Part shown: one piece after another, positions 46,569 to 60,183 of the stretch
How positions within the stretch are numbered: the stretch's first letter is position 1
Layout: each line of letters begins with the position of its first letter
Assembly: GCF_003226535.1 (NCBI RefSeq)
Contig: NZ_QKOB01000004.1
Span: forward strand, 184,746-248,745
Source of the DNA: Meiothermus sp. Pnk-1
GTDB lineage: Bacteria; Deinococcota; Deinococci; Deinococcales; Thermaceae
Direction: 5' to 3'
Length of the DNA: 64,000 bases
The notes under the pieces: generated by a model
The model's input: only the letters and a program-made list of their open reading frames with translations
What the model was told of the DNA's origin: nothing
Database searches by the model: none
Made by a program: the position numbers and the translations under genes

Positions 46569-46609
46569 GCGATGACCCCAACGGGCCAGTGTACCAAAGG
46601 GTGGGGGGA

Positions 46610-47887
46610 TCAATCCTCCCCGCGCAAGCGATCCAGGTCTTCCCAGAAGCTAGGGAAGGAGATGCTGGCCCACTCGGCCTCGTGCACCGTGACCCCTACC
46701 GGCAACCCGCACACCGCGAAGGCCATGGCGATGCGGTGGTCGTGAAAGGGTTCGACGTGGCCCGGCTGCACACCGCCGCCGAAAATCCGAATCCAATCCG
46801 GGCCGACCTCGGTCTTCACCCCGAGGTTGTTCAGATTCTTGGCGATGGCCTCGAGGCGGTCCGACTCCTTGACCCGCAGCTCCTCCAGGTCCGGGATGAA
46901 GGTCTCGCCCTCGGCCCAGGCGGCGGCGGCGGAGAGGATCGGGATTTCGTCTACCATCAGGGGGATCAAGGAGGGATCCACCGCCACCCCTCTGAGCGGC
47001 GAACTTTTGGCCCGAATCCAACCCACCGGCTCGCCATCCTGCCCTTCGGTGACCTCCCAGCTGAGGTCCGCGCCCATCTCCTTCAGCACGGTGAGAAGGC
47101 CGGTGCGGGTGGGGTTGAGCCCCACCCCCTCGAGCGCCACCTCGGAGTCCGGGGTGATGAGGGCCGCTACGAGGAAGAAAGCCGCGCTGGAGAAATCCCC
47201 CGGCACGGTAAGATTGCGGGCCGCAAAGGGCTGGGCGCGGCGGGTGCGGATGCAGTTACCCTGAACTTCTAGGGGCAGCCCATAGTGCCGGAAGATGCGC
47301 TCGGTGTGGTCGCGGGTGGGAGCGGGCTCGGTCACCTCGGTCTCCCCTTCGGCGAAGAGCCCGGCCAGCAAGACCGCGCTCTTGACCTGGGCGCTGGCTA
47401 CGGGTAGCTCGTAGCGGATGCCCTTGAGCCCTCCGCCCCGGATGGCCAGCGGGGCCAGCCTTCCGCCGTCCCGCCCCTCGATCCGGGCCCCCATCTGGCG
47501 CAGTGGGGCCGTCACCCGGCCCATCGGGCGGCGGCGCAAAGAAGCGTCTCCGGTGAGCACCGCGAACATCTCCTGCCCCGCGAGCAACCCGCTCAAAAGC
47601 CGGATCAGCGTCCCGGCGTTGCCGCAGTCCAGGACGTCGCCGGGCTCTTTGAGCCCGAGGCCCACCCCCTGGATGTGAAAATGCGGACCCTCCTCGCGGA
47701 TCTCAGCTCCCAGGGCTTGCATCACCCGGGCCGTGGAGAGGGTATCCCCGGCTTTGAGGGGGTGGTAGAGCCAGCTTTGGCCCTGGGCCAGCGCGCCAAG
47801 CATCAGGCCGCGGTGGGTCACCGATTTGTCGCCGGGAACCCGGAGGGTGCCGCGGAGGGAGCGGGTGGGTAAGAGGTGCCGATCCAT
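46610..47887 (-). CDS. aroA: EPSP synthase
   Basis: A 425-residue 3-phosphoshikimate 1-carboxyvinyltransferase of the shikimate pathway. Motifs: [95 protein letters not shown] and [17 protein letters not shown] lies 8 nt before the ATG (47896-47901) without a Shine-Dalgarno. It supplies chorismate used by TrpE. Confidence 0.96.
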   Translation of the reverse strand: MDRHLLPTRSLRGTLRVPGDKSVTHRGLMLGALAQGQSWLYHPLKAGDTLSTARVMQALGAEIREEGPHFHIQGVGLGLKEPGDVLDCGNAGTLIRLLSGLLAGQEMFAVLTGDASLRRRPMGRVTAPLRQMGARIEGRDGGRLAPLAIRGGGLKGIRYELPVASAQVKSAVLLAGLFAEGETEVTEPAPTRDHTERIFRHYGLPLEVQGNCIRTRRAQPFAARNLTVPGDFSSAAFFLVAALITPDSEVALEGVGLNPTRTGLLTVLKEMGADLSWEVTEGQDGEPVGWIRAKSSPLRGVAVDPSLIPLMVDEIPILSAAAAWAEGETFIPDLEELRVKESDRLEAIAKNLNNLGVKTEVGPDWIRIFGGGVQPGHVEPFHDHRIAMAFAVCGLPVGVTVHEAEWASISFPSFWEDLDRLRGED

Positions 47888-47984
47888 CCCTTGGGATTAT
47901 AGCCGGATCGCCCAGCGACCCGTATCCGCTAGCTCAGGAGAACAAGAGGGTATTAACACGCTTTCCCCGTATAGTAGGAAGGGA

Positions 47985-48977
47985 ATGAACCCAGCCATCA
48001 ACCACGCCGAACCCCGCTACAGGGAAAAACTTGATATGGCCGCCGAGGCGCTGAAAAAGTTCAGCGGACCCATCTACGTGGTGACCCACGTAGACCCCGA
48101 TGGAGACGCGGTGGGCTCGAGCCTGGGGTTGGCTTTGGCGCTCGAGGCGATGGGCAAGGAGGTCTTTTGGATCTGCCAGCCCCCCCGCTACCTACAGTTT
48201 TTAGCCGAGGATTACCGCAATTCGCCGCCCATTTCCCGGGTTCCTGAAGGGGCTTTGTTGGTGGTACTGGATGCTGCCGAGCCGAGTCGGGTGGAAGGGG
48301 CCCCCGTCGAAGGTTACGTGATCAACATCGACCACCACGGCACCAACCCCCGCTTCGGCGATATCTCGGTGGTGGACCCTTCTAAAGCTGCGACGGCCCA
48401 GATCGTCAAAGATCTGATTGACGCCATGGGCGTGGCCTGGACCCCCGCCATCGCCACCCCGGTGCTCACCGGGATGATCACCGACACCGGAAACTTCGCC
48501 TTCGCCAACACCACCCCCGAGCTTTTGCGCACCGCCGCCGACCTGATCGCCCAGGGGGTGGCCTACGCTGAGCTCACCGACCGGCTCAAATGGCGGCCAC
48601 CGGGGTACTTCCAGCTGATGGGCAAAGTGCTCTCCACGGTGGAGTTTCACTTCGGCGGGTTATTGGTCACCGCCCATCTGCCCCCTGGCCTGAACGGCGA
48701 AACCGGCGGCGAGGAAGACTCCGACGACTTCGTGGGCACCATCCGCTACGCCGAGGGCAGCCTGGTGGCGGTTTTCCTGCGCGAGCGCGGCCCCGATACC
48801 AAGCTCTCCATCCGCAGCCGGGGCAGGGTCTCGGCGCAGAACATCGCGGTCAAGCTGGGCGGGGGTGGCCACGTTCCAGCGGCCGGGGCCACCTTGCGGG
48901 GGATGGGTCTGTCCGATGCCTACGGGAGGCTACTCCCGGTGGTCGAGGAAGAACTCAAGCGCGCGGGCTATCTTTGA
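47985..48977 (+). CDS. nrnA: DHH-family nanoRNase/pAp phosphatase
   Basis: A 330-residue DHH-DHHA1 phosphoesterase of the NrnA type, degrading 2-5 nt RNAs and dephosphorylating pAp. DHH motifs: VVTHVDPDGDAVGSSLGLAL, VVLDAAEPSR, NIDHHGTNPRFGDI and GMITDTGNFAF. The DHHA1 substrate site is LGGGGHVPAAGATL with RSRGRVSAQNIA. ATG 47985 follows AGGAAGGG; TATAGT is at 47970-47975. Confidence 0.92.
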   Translation: MNPAINHAEPRYREKLDMAAEALKKFSGPIYVVTHVDPDGDAVGSSLGLALALEAMGKEVFWICQPPRYLQFLAEDYRNSPPISRVPEGALLVVLDAAEPSRVEGAPVEGYVINIDHHGTNPRFGDISVVDPSKAATAQIVKDLIDAMGVAWTPAIATPVLTGMITDTGNFAFANTTPELLRTAADLIAQGVAYAELTDRLKWRPPGYFQLMGKVLSTVEFHFGGLLVTAHLPPGLNGETGGEEDSDDFVGTIRYAEGSLVAVFLRERGPDTKLSIRSRGRVSAQNIAVKLGGGGHVPAAGATLRGMGLSDAYGRLLPVVEEELKRAGYL

Positions 48978-49005
48978 CCCCGCGGCGCCGAAGAGCCGCC
49001 CTTTT

Positions 49006-49425
49006 TCATGGCTCGATGATCTCTTCGGGCTTGAAGAAGATCCCGATCTCGCGCGCGGCGCTCTCCGGGCTGTCCGAGCCGTGGATGACGTTCTCGTCCA
49101 CGGTGGTGGCGTAGTCGGCGCGGATGGTGCCGGGGGCGGCTTCCCAGGGGCGGGTCGCGCCCATCAGGCGGCGCATCTCGCTCACCGCCTGGGGGCCTTC
49201 CACCACCATCGCCACCACCGGCCCGCTGGTGATAAACCGAACCAGGCCCTCGAAGAAGGGTTTGCCTTTATGCTCGCCGTAGTGGATTTCGGCGACCTCC
49301 CGAGGGATCAGCATCTTTTTCATGGCGACGATCTTGAAGCCTTTGCGCTCGATCCGGCTGATGATCTCGCCGGTAAGACCCCGGCGTACGCCGTCGGGCT
49401 TGACCATGATGTAGGTGCGTTCCAT
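49006..49425 (-). CDS. ndk: nucleoside diphosphate kinase
   Basis: A 139-residue NDK equalising NTP pools. [19 protein letters not shown] opens the fold, the phospho-His is in [20 protein letters not shown], and [21 protein letters not shown] is typical. ATG 49425 (MERTYIM) is the family start; TAGACT lies 10 nt upstream. Convergent with nrnA across 28 bp. Confidence 0.96.
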   Translation of the reverse strand: MERTYIMVKPDGVRRGLTGEIISRIERKGFKIVAMKKMLIPREVAEIHYGEHKGKPFFEGLVRFITSGPVVAMVVEGPQAVSEMRRLMGATRPWEAAPGTIRADYATTVDENVIHGSDSPESAAREIGIFFKPEEIIEP

Positions 49426-49481
49426 ACCGCAGGCTAGTCTAAGCGCCACCTGGGGAGGGATTCAAGCCAAGTGCGCGGAGG

Positions 49482-51317
49482 TCACGTTTCCGCGAACCGG
49501 TATAGCTGCCCGGCCAGCGTCGCCACGAAAAGCTGGCCCCGGTAGGGCAGGGGCGGGGCCTGGATCGGCCCTAGGCCGCTGGCCTCAAAGGCGACCTGGC
49601 CTGTGGCGGCTTCGATGGCCATCACCCGGCCCTCTTCGGTCGCGCAGTAAACATGCCCTTGGGCCAGGGAAAGCCCGGCGGTGGCCTTGCCGACCTCGAG
49701 GCTCCACACCTCGTCCCCGGTTTTCAGGTCCAGCGCGTACAGTACTCCCCCCCAACCCGCCACGTAAGCCCGCTCGGTATCCATGGCCGGCGAGCCCCAC
49801 ACCTCCCCTTCGGTGTCGTAGCTCCACAGCACTTCCCGCCCCAGCGGGTCGAAGGCGTGGATTTCCCCGGCCCAGGTCGGAATCAGCAGCACCCCGCCCT
49901 GGGCGGGCATCGCGGCGTGAACCGGACCGGTCTCGACCTTGTAGCGCAGGTGGCCGCTCCGCGGGTCCAGGGCGTACAGCCAGCCGTCCTCGCTGGCGGC
50001 GAACAAGAGGCCGCGGTAGAGGGTGGGGGGGGCCGAGAGATGCCCCTCGGCCTGCATGGCCCAGCGCAGGTTGCCGTTCTCGTCGAGGGCATACAAGAAG
50101 CCATCCCGCCCGGCCAGGTAGACCCAAGGGCCCAGCACCAGCGGGGCCGCGGTGATCTCGGCCCGGCTTTGGTAGCTCCAGAGGGGCCGTCCGGTGAGCG
50201 AGAAAACCCCGAGCTTCCCATCCCAAGCGGCGGCGTACAGCTTACCCCCGCCTAGGGTAGGGGGGGCGGTCACCTCGTCGCCCAGGGGCAGGCGGTGGAG
50301 GCGTTCTTCGAACAGGTTGAGCTGGGCCACCCCCCGCCCCGCCCCCACCCACAACCGCCCTTCCCAGGCCACCATCTCCGAGGGCCAGGCCACCTCCCCG
50401 CCCAGGTCGAAGCGCCCGGCGACTTCCAGGCTTTGCGGCTGGGCCGGTCCGCTGGGGTAGACCCCGCTGCGGGCAGCGCCGGCCCGGGGGGTGGCGGAGA
50501 GGCCCTCGCGGTAGCCGCGCAGGCTCTCGGCTAGCCCCCCTCGAGCCTGGGCCGCCCGGGCGGGACGGGCCTGGGCGTTCTTGGCGAGCAGGTGGAGCAC
50601 CATCCGCGAGGCCCCGGCGGGGATCGCCGGGTTGAGGGTTTCCGGCGGCTTGGGCGCTTCGTAGACGTGTTGGTAGAGCACCGACTGATCGTTCTCCCCC
50701 TCGAAGGGCGGTTTGCCGGTGAGGGTGCGGTAGAGCACCGCGCCGAAGCTATACAGATCGGCCTGGGGGCCTAGCGGCAGGCCCTTGGCCTGCTCGGGGG
50801 CCATGTACTGCGGGGTGCCCAGGGTGTAGCCGGTGCGGGTGAGGTGGCGGCTTTCCTGGAGCAGATAGGCCAGGCCGAAGTCCATCACCTTGGGGTGGCC
50901 CTCGGCGGTGAGCAGGATGTTGCGTGGGGTGAGGTCGCGGTGGAGAACCCCCCGGCGATGGAGGTGCTCGAGGGCATCCAGCACCTCCAGGGCTGCCTCC
51001 AGCAGCCGCAGGCCCTCCGGGCCGTCCTCGAAGGGGCCCAGCCGGTCGAAGCTGCCCCCCTCGACGAGTTCCATCACGAAGTAGGTCTTGCCCTCCTCTT
51101 CGCCCAGGTCGTAGACCTGCACCACCCCCCGGTGGGAGAGCCGCGAGAGGGCCTTGGCCTCCTGGAAGAAGCGGGCCCGCTCGTTGGGGTGGACGTAGGC
51201 GTGAAGGATTTTCACCGCCACCGCCCGCCCCACCCGCTCGTCGTAGGCCCGCCACACCTCGGCCATGCCCCCTTGGCCAAGCGGCGCCTCCAGACGATAA
51301 CGGCCGGCCAGCTTCAC
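49482..51317 (-). CDS. Ser/Thr protein kinase fused to PQQ-type beta-propeller
   Basis: A 611-residue fusion. Residues about 7-265 are a Hanks-type kinase: GQGGMAEVWRAYDERVGRAV, Lys in VAVKILHAY, catalytic HRDLTPRNILL (Thr replacing the usual Lys of HRDLKPxN), DFG in KVMDFGLAYLL and GTPQYMAPEQ. After a short Ala/Arg/Gly linker, residues about 295-611 form PQQ-like propeller blades (GFLYALDENGNLRW, GWLYALDPRSGHLRYK, GGVLYALDLKTGDEVW). No transmembrane helix separates them, so the propeller is cytoplasmic, likely for binding a ligand or substrate. GTG start has TAGAAT 6 nt upstream (51324-51329). Confidence 0.9.
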   Translation of the reverse strand: MKLAGRYRLEAPLGQGGMAEVWRAYDERVGRAVAVKILHAYVHPNERARFFQEAKALSRLSHRGVVQVYDLGEEEGKTYFVMELVEGGSFDRLGPFEDGPEGLRLLEAALEVLDALEHLHRRGVLHRDLTPRNILLTAEGHPKVMDFGLAYLLQESRHLTRTGYTLGTPQYMAPEQAKGLPLGPQADLYSFGAVLYRTLTGKPPFEGENDQSVLYQHVYEAPKPPETLNPAIPAGASRMVLHLLAKNAQARPARAAQARGGLAESLRGYREGLSATPRAGAARSGVYPSGPAQPQSLEVAGRFDLGGEVAWPSEMVAWEGRLWVGAGRGVAQLNLFEERLHRLPLGDEVTAPPTLGGGKLYAAAWDGKLGVFSLTGRPLWSYQSRAEITAAPLVLGPWVYLAGRDGFLYALDENGNLRWAMQAEGHLSAPPTLYRGLLFAASEDGWLYALDPRSGHLRYKVETGPVHAAMPAQGGVLLIPTWAGEIHAFDPLGREVLWSYDTEGEVWGSPAMDTERAYVAGWGGVLYALDLKTGDEVWSLEVGKATAGLSLAQGHVYCATEEGRVMAIEAATGQVAFEASGLGPIQAPPLPYRGQLFVATLAGQLYRFAET

Positions 51318-51441
51318 AAGCCCATTCTATGCGGGTAGGGATTAAGGCCAGGTTTAGCTTTCTCTTCTGTAGCCTTGCGGGTCCGTGGCCTTAAACTGAG
51401 CGGCGAAAGTGCGTGCTAAGAAGCACCACCGGAGGAAACGT

Positions 51442-52395
51442 ATGAAGCGAAGCGCTGGGTTGATCCTTTCCCTGATCGCTCTGCTGGCCGCCTGTACGAA
51501 CACCCCGCAGAACAGCCAGCCCATGAACAAGGATGAGGCCAAGGCCACTTCTGAGCTGGCCCTCAGCGACCTGGCCTTGAGCGGGGCCTTGGTGGGAGGG
51601 CCGACCGGCCTCATGGCCCAGCAGGCCCAGGCTCTAGGGATCCCGCCGGTGGCGGGGGCGGCGCTCGAGGCCAGCGGCATGAACTTGGCCCAAGCGATAA
51701 GTGCGGGGTGCAGGATTGATGTGGGGGGGTGGACAGACCAAGACCTGGACCTCATCCCTGCCGACTTTTCCATCACGGTCAAGGATTGCTCCTACACCGA
51801 TACCGGCAACGGGTTCAGCTATAGCTTCCAGGGGGGGCTGCGGCTCCAGGACACCAATGATACCCTCAAGGACAGCGGGTTCAAGCTGAGCTTCGAGAAC
51901 TTCAAGGAAACCATCACCCTCGGCAGCAAATCCCGCGAGCGCACCCTCAACGGCGCCTACACCCTCGGCGCGCAAAACAAAGCGCTCTACCGGGTGGACA
52001 AGGGCTACTCGGCCAGCCAGAAGCTCAGCGACGGCAGCAGCACCGACACCCAAAGCGCCGAATATGCGGTGAGCGAGACCTACGCCCCTAACAGCCAGGC
52101 TAACCCCAAGGCGGGCGGCACCTTCACCATCGATAAATCCAAGCCCGGCACCCTGACCCTGGCCCACAACAGCACCACCTACCGCTGGAACTGGTACACC
52201 GACCCGCCCCTGGTCTACGACGCCTCCTGCAAGGCCAAGACCCCCGAAGGTGTCAAGGTTCCCTTCACCTCTGGCGGGGCCGTCTACACCTATACCAACC
52301 CCAACGGAAAAGTCTCGATGCTCAAGGTCGAGTTCACCGGCTGCGGCAGCTACAAAGTGACCTTCGAGGGCGAGGTGGTCGTTCAGGTACCCTGA
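51442..52395 (+). CDS. lipoprotein of unknown function
   Basis: A 317-residue lipoprotein: signal residues 1-17, lipobox LLAAC, then an Asn/Thr/Gln linker. The mature domain is beta-rich with Gly/Ser/Thr repeats (YSFQGGLRLQDTNDTLKDS, RTLNGAYTLGAQNKALY) and four Cys after the lipobox that could pair. GGAGGAAAC precedes the ATG. It is divergent from the kinase gene; a functional link is only positional. No family recognised. Confidence 0.72.
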   Translation: MKRSAGLILSLIALLAACTNTPQNSQPMNKDEAKATSELALSDLALSGALVGGPTGLMAQQAQALGIPPVAGAALEASGMNLAQAISAGCRIDVGGWTDQDLDLIPADFSITVKDCSYTDTGNGFSYSFQGGLRLQDTNDTLKDSGFKLSFENFKETITLGSKSRERTLNGAYTLGAQNKALYRVDKGYSASQKLSDGSSTDTQSAEYAVSETYAPNSQANPKAGGTFTIDKSKPGTLTLAHNSTTYRWNWYTDPPLVYDASCKAKTPEGVKVPFTSGGAVYTYTNPNGKVSMLKVEFTGCGSYKVTFEGEVVVQVP

Positions 52396-52416
52396 CCCTG
52401 GGCCTCGAGCGAGGCC

Positions 52417-54909
<2,493 letters not shown>

Positions 54910-54922
54910 TTGCTTTGTCCTT

Positions 54923-54983
54923 TGGTCGTACGCCGTACGATTTGCATCTTGCGTACGACGTATGACGTACTCGGCGTACGCCC
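54923..54983. repeat. heptad/palindromic repeat upstream of copA
   Basis: The gap between csoR and copA holds GTACGCC/GGCGTAC inverted pieces and heptads of the ACGTNNN/GCGTNNN kind (GCGTACG, ACGTATG, ACGTACT). It resembles the heptad part of the clusters at 21.5 and 33.0 kb. It may affect copA expression within the operon. Confidence 0.6.
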
Positions 54984-54986
54984 TCA

Positions 54987-55277
54987 TCAGCGGTACTTCA
55001 GCACCTCCATCAGCTCGGCCACGAGCTTATCGGCATCGCCGCGCTGGGCCGCGCTGGCCACGTGGCGCTCGAGGTGGCTCTTCAAGACCAGCTCGCCTAC
55101 CTTGTCCAAAGCCCCCTGCACGGCCTTGATCTGCTTGAGCACGTCCACGCAGTAGGGCTCGCCCTCGAGCATCTTCAAGATGCCCTCCAGGTGCCCCTTG
55201 GCCGAGAGGAGCCGGTTGCGCGCCTCCTGTCGCACCTTGGGCTCGAGGTGCAGGGGGTGTTCGGCGATAGGGTTCAC
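54987..55277 (-). CDS. csoR: CsoR-type copper-sensing repressor
   Basis: A 96-residue four-helix repressor (DUF156). The metal ligands read Cys in [20 protein letters not shown], then His-x3-His in SHLERHV, so C-H-H instead of the usual C-H-C; Thermus thermophilus CsoR has the same variant and answers to several metals. GTG 55277 ([13 protein letters not shown]) has GGGAG 6 nt upstream; longer frames overlap copZ. Cu(I) binding should release it from GC-rich palindromes such as those at 55569-55594 and 58676-58702. Confidence 0.92.
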   Translation of the reverse strand: MNPIAEHPLHLEPKVRQEARNRLLSAKGHLEGILKMLEGEPYCVDVLKQIKAVQGALDKVGELVLKSHLERHVASAAQRGDADKLVAELMEVLKYR

Positions 55278-55299
55278 GTTCGCTCCCTTGGGCCTCGGC

Positions 55300-55503
55300 T
55301 CACTGCCGGACCGAGGCGCCGTAGCCCTCTTCCTGCACCGCGGCGATGAGCGCTTCCACGGGGGCATTACCCTCGACGATGGCCTTTCCCTCCTGGAGGA
55401 AGACCTCCACCCGCTCCACCCCCGGCACCCCCTTGAGGGCTTTCTCGACGCTCATCTTGCAGTGCCCGCAGCTCATGCCTTCGACCTTGAGTTCGATGCT
55501 CAT
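55300..55503 (-). CDS. copZ: CopZ copper chaperone
   Basis: A 67-residue ferredoxin-fold metallochaperone with the Cu(I) motif GMSCGHCKMSVEKAL and the ending EEGYGASV. It delivers copper to the HMA domains of CopA. First gene of the unit; csoR follows 22 bp later. GGAGGTGAAAG precedes the ATG. Confidence 0.95.
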   Translation of the reverse strand: MSIELKVEGMSCGHCKMSVEKALKGVPGVERVEVFLQEGKAIVEGNAPVEALIAAVQEEGYGASVRQ

Positions 55504-55512
55504 CTTTCACCT

Positions 55513-55594
55513 CCACCCCCCCAGGGGAGGGGTACGGCTCCAGCTTAGACCTCCTGCCGAATGAAGTCAACCCCACCCGAGGGGGGGTGGGGTT
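55513..55594 (-). promoter_or_regulatory. copZ promoter with candidate CsoR boxes
   Basis: Minus-strand TTGACT (55570-55565), 17 bp and TAAGCT (55547-55542) form the promoter. The 10-bp inverted repeat AACCCCACCC...GGGTGGGGTT (55569-55594) abuts the -35. A second GC-rich palindrome (ACCCC...GGGGT, about 55513-55534) lies in the leader. Both resemble the C/G-rich operators of CsoR proteins and the palindrome upstream of the second ATPase gene. Confidence 0.65.
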
Positions 55595-55626
55595 AGGATG
55601 TGGGCCTGTGCCCCGATGCCGCGCCC

Positions 55627-56208
55627 TCAAAGGGATCGCAGCCACTCCCGATACTGCGCGATCTCCCTGGCCTGTACGTCGATCACGCCCTGGGCAAAGC
55701 GCCTGAGTTCCGCTTTGGCAGCCTTTTTCAGGGCCAGCTTGGACATGTCGAGGGCGTCTTGGTGGTGGGGGATCATGCCCTCTAAAAAATCCCGATCCAC
55801 CGGCATCGCGTGCCCCGGCATGGCCTGCATCCCCATCATGGAAGCCTCCATCATGGGCTTCATGTCGTCACGCATCATCTGCATGTAGCCGGCGCTGGGG
55901 GCCGCGCCGTACCAGGCCTTGAGCCAGGCGGTGAGCTGGCCGATCTCCTTGCTCTGCACGGCGATGATCTCCTGGGCCGCCTTGCGGACGCGGGCGTCCT
56001 TTGACACCTTGAGCACGGCCTGGGCCATCTCCACTGCGCCTTTGTGGTGCTCGATCATCATCGACATGTAGGCGATGTCAAAGTCCTTGCCTGAGAGCTT
56101 CTCGAGCGCTCCCATACTTTTCATGGGCATGCCACCGTGCTGCGAGTGGTCGGTTTGGGCCAGGGCCAGGCCGAGCGCGAGTGTGAGTACCACGATCGTT
56201 CGCATCAT
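55627..56208 (-). CDS. exported DUF305 protein
   Basis: A 193-residue DUF305 (ferritin-like) protein with a signal peptide (residues 1-17, LALAQ). The duplicated core carries YMSMMIEHHKGAVEMAQAVL and GMIPHHQDALDMSKLAL with His-His pairs, and the linker between them is Met-rich (MMEASMMGMQAMPGHAMPVD). DUF305 proteins are frequent in copper and silver resistance loci. GGAGGTGA lies 5 nt before ATG 56208. It follows the second ATPase gene by 37 bp and is probably co-transcribed. Confidence 0.9.
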   Translation of the reverse strand: MMRTIVVLTLALGLALAQTDHSQHGGMPMKSMGALEKLSGKDFDIAYMSMMIEHHKGAVEMAQAVLKVSKDARVRKAAQEIIAVQSKEIGQLTAWLKAWYGAAPSAGYMQMMRDDMKPMMEASMMGMQAMPGHAMPVDRDFLEGMIPHHQDALDMSKLALKKAAKAELRRFAQGVIDVQAREIAQYREWLRSL

Positions 56209-56245
56209 CTCTATCACCTCCATGCCAGATGGTGGAGGGCTTGTG

Positions 56246-58627
<2,382 letters not shown>

Positions 58628-58675
58628 GGCTAGACCTCACCGGGAGTTTTGCGGGGGTGTTCATAACCTCATCTC

Positions 58676-58702
58676 ATACCCACCCCACCTGGGGTGGGGT
58701 AT
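58676..58702 (-). promoter_or_regulatory. candidate CsoR box upstream of CopB-like gene
   Basis: A near-perfect palindrome, ATACCCACCCCA-CC-TGGGGTGGGGTAT apart from one extra G. It shares the CCCCACC/GGTGGGG core with the copZ palindromes. It lies 49 bp before the ATG, in the promoter zone, where a repressor would block transcription. Confidence 0.65.
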
Positions 58703-58781
58703 AGAACCAGGATAGTCCGGATTATGCAGGAGATCAACCCCCACCGACTTTCCTTGCTGGTGAGGGAGGCAAGGACGAGCC

Positions 58782-59189
58782 TTAGGGCTTCAGGGCCTCG
58801 GCAATCGCGACGAGCAATTCTTCCTTGTGCTCGTAAGAAGGCCGCAGAAACACCAGCGTGGCGTTGGTCCAGTCCTGTACGGCGGCAATTTCGGTTTCGT
58901 CGGGTAGCTTGAGGTGGGGGTAGGCTCCGTACTCCACGTACATGCCGAAGCGCTCGGCCACGGCCTCCAGAGCCAGCACGGTATCCTGGTCAAAGCGGAT
59001 GACGAGAGGCAGCAAGAAGGCGGGCTTTCCGCAACTTCCGCCCAGGCCCACCATGGGAAAACCCGCGAGGCTCGGGGTCTGGTATTTGCGCTGGCAGCGC
59101 TCGAGAAAGGCCTCGCGGTCGCGCACGAGGTCTTTGCTGGCCTTGAGGCTGGCGACGTACTGGCCCAGCGAAGGTTCGGTGGCTTCCAT
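58782..59189 (-). CDS. unknown cytoplasmic protein of copper island
   Basis: A 135-residue soluble protein without signal or membrane segment. It has one notable stretch, PMVGLGGSCGKPAFLLPLVI, and two Cys (in LERCQRK and GGSCGKP). GAGGAGC lies 5 nt before ATG 59189. I recognise no family. Its position between two groups of copper genes suggests a role in metal handling, but nothing in the sequence proves it. Confidence 0.65.
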   Translation of the reverse strand: MEATEPSLGQYVASLKASKDLVRDREAFLERCQRKYQTPSLAGFPMVGLGGSCGKPAFLLPLVIRFDQDTVLALEAVAERFGMYVEYGAYPHLKLPDETEIAAVQDWTNATLVFLRPSYEHKEELLVAIAEALKP

Positions 59190-59248
59190 GGTTGCTCCTC
59201 GAGAGACAATCCTACCCTCTGCCGGCTTCAGATCGGTACGCACCTTCG

Positions 59249-59890
59249 CTACTCTCCCAGGAAAATCCCGTGCCAGGCGTGGATCCAGACCTCGCCGGTG
59301 TAGGCGTTCACCGAGAGCATGCCCTCGATCTCCTTGCGGCCAAAGTCAAAGGTGTAGTAGCCACCGAAGGCCTGACCCTCCATGACCTTGGCTCCCGGCA
59401 AGTAGCCCTTGAGGAACTGCTCGGCCAGCTTCTGCGCGGCAGCCTTGTCGTAGTGTGCGGTGGTTGGAGGCTGGCTCTGCATCATGCCCATCATGCCGTA
59501 ACCCATGCCCAAGCGGGTGTTCCACATCATGTTGGGGCCGGGCTCGAGGTAGATGTTGCCGGTATAGCGGTCGGCCAGGATCTCCACCAGACCGTTGCCC
59601 CTGACATCGACTACCTGGGCGTAGTAGTTCTCGCTGAAGCTCATGAAGTCTTTGAGCCTAGCCTCGGGGCTAAAGCGTTTGGCGAAGGCCTCGAGCCGGG
59701 CCCTGGCTTCGGCTGGGGGGATGGGCTGGGCCTGGGCAGGGTAAATGCCCATCATGCCCATTCCCATCCCCCCGCCCATCATCATTCCAGGGCCGTACCC
59801 ATAGCCCGGATTGCCCCACATGCCCTGGGTGAGGGCTATCCCTACCGCGGCCAGACCTGTGATTCCCAACCACAACAGCCCGCGTTTCAC
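59249..59890 (-). CDS. Met-rich exported PepSY-like protein
   Basis: A 213-residue protein with an N-terminal signal/anchor (residues 3-22). A Met/Gly stretch follows (GMMMGGGMGMGMMGIYP) that could bind Cu(I), with further MGYGMMGMMQ about residue 140. The C-terminus (YYTFDFGRKEIEGMLSVNAY, then TGEVWIHAWHG) resembles a PepSY domain. GTG 59890 has AGGAGG 7 nt upstream; the in-frame ATG at 59905 overlaps that site. It starts 12 bp after the SHOCT gene and is probably co-transcribed. Confidence 0.78.
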   Translation of the reverse strand: MKRGLLWLGITGLAAVGIALTQGMWGNPGYGYGPGMMMGGGMGMGMMGIYPAQAQPIPPAEARARLEAFAKRFSPEARLKDFMSFSENYYAQVVDVRGNGLVEILADRYTGNIYLEPGPNMMWNTRLGMGYGMMGMMQSQPPTTAHYDKAAAQKLAEQFLKGYLPGAKVMEGQAFGGYYTFDFGRKEIEGMLSVNAYTGEVWIHAWHGIFLGE

Positions 59891-59901
59891 GGCGTGCCTC
59901 C

Positions 59902-60132
59902 TCACTCGCTCAGGTCGCGCTTCATCCGCTCAAAGCTTTCCTTGTCGAGTTCCCCTCTGGCGTAGCGCTCCCGCAGAATCTCCAGCGCGCGGTCCCGCCC
60001 CTCACTCGGGGACGGGCGGGAGAGCGCCCGCACCAGCAAGTAGACCAGCAGCACTAATACGATCAGCTCGAGCAGCATCCCGAGCCAACCCCAGCCGCCC
60101 ATCATTCCGTAACCGTAAGGCCACCCCATCAT
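59902..60132 (-). CDS. SHOCT-domain membrane protein
   Basis: A 76-residue protein: Met/Gly/Trp-rich N-terminus (MMGWPYGYGMMGGWGW), one transmembrane helix (about residues 17-39) and a C-terminal SHOCT motif (ALEILRERYARGELDKESF). SHOCT proteins of this size are common in copper loci. GGAGGTCGAG precedes the ATG. Function unknown; SHOCT probably mediates oligomerisation. Confidence 0.88.
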   Translation of the reverse strand: MMGWPYGYGMMGGWGWLGMLLELIVLVLLVYLLVRALSRPSPSEGRDRALEILRERYARGELDKESFERMKRDLSE

Positions 60133-60183
60133 CTCGACCTCCAGCCATACCCTACGGCGGTATTGTTAAGCTGGCGTAAAACC

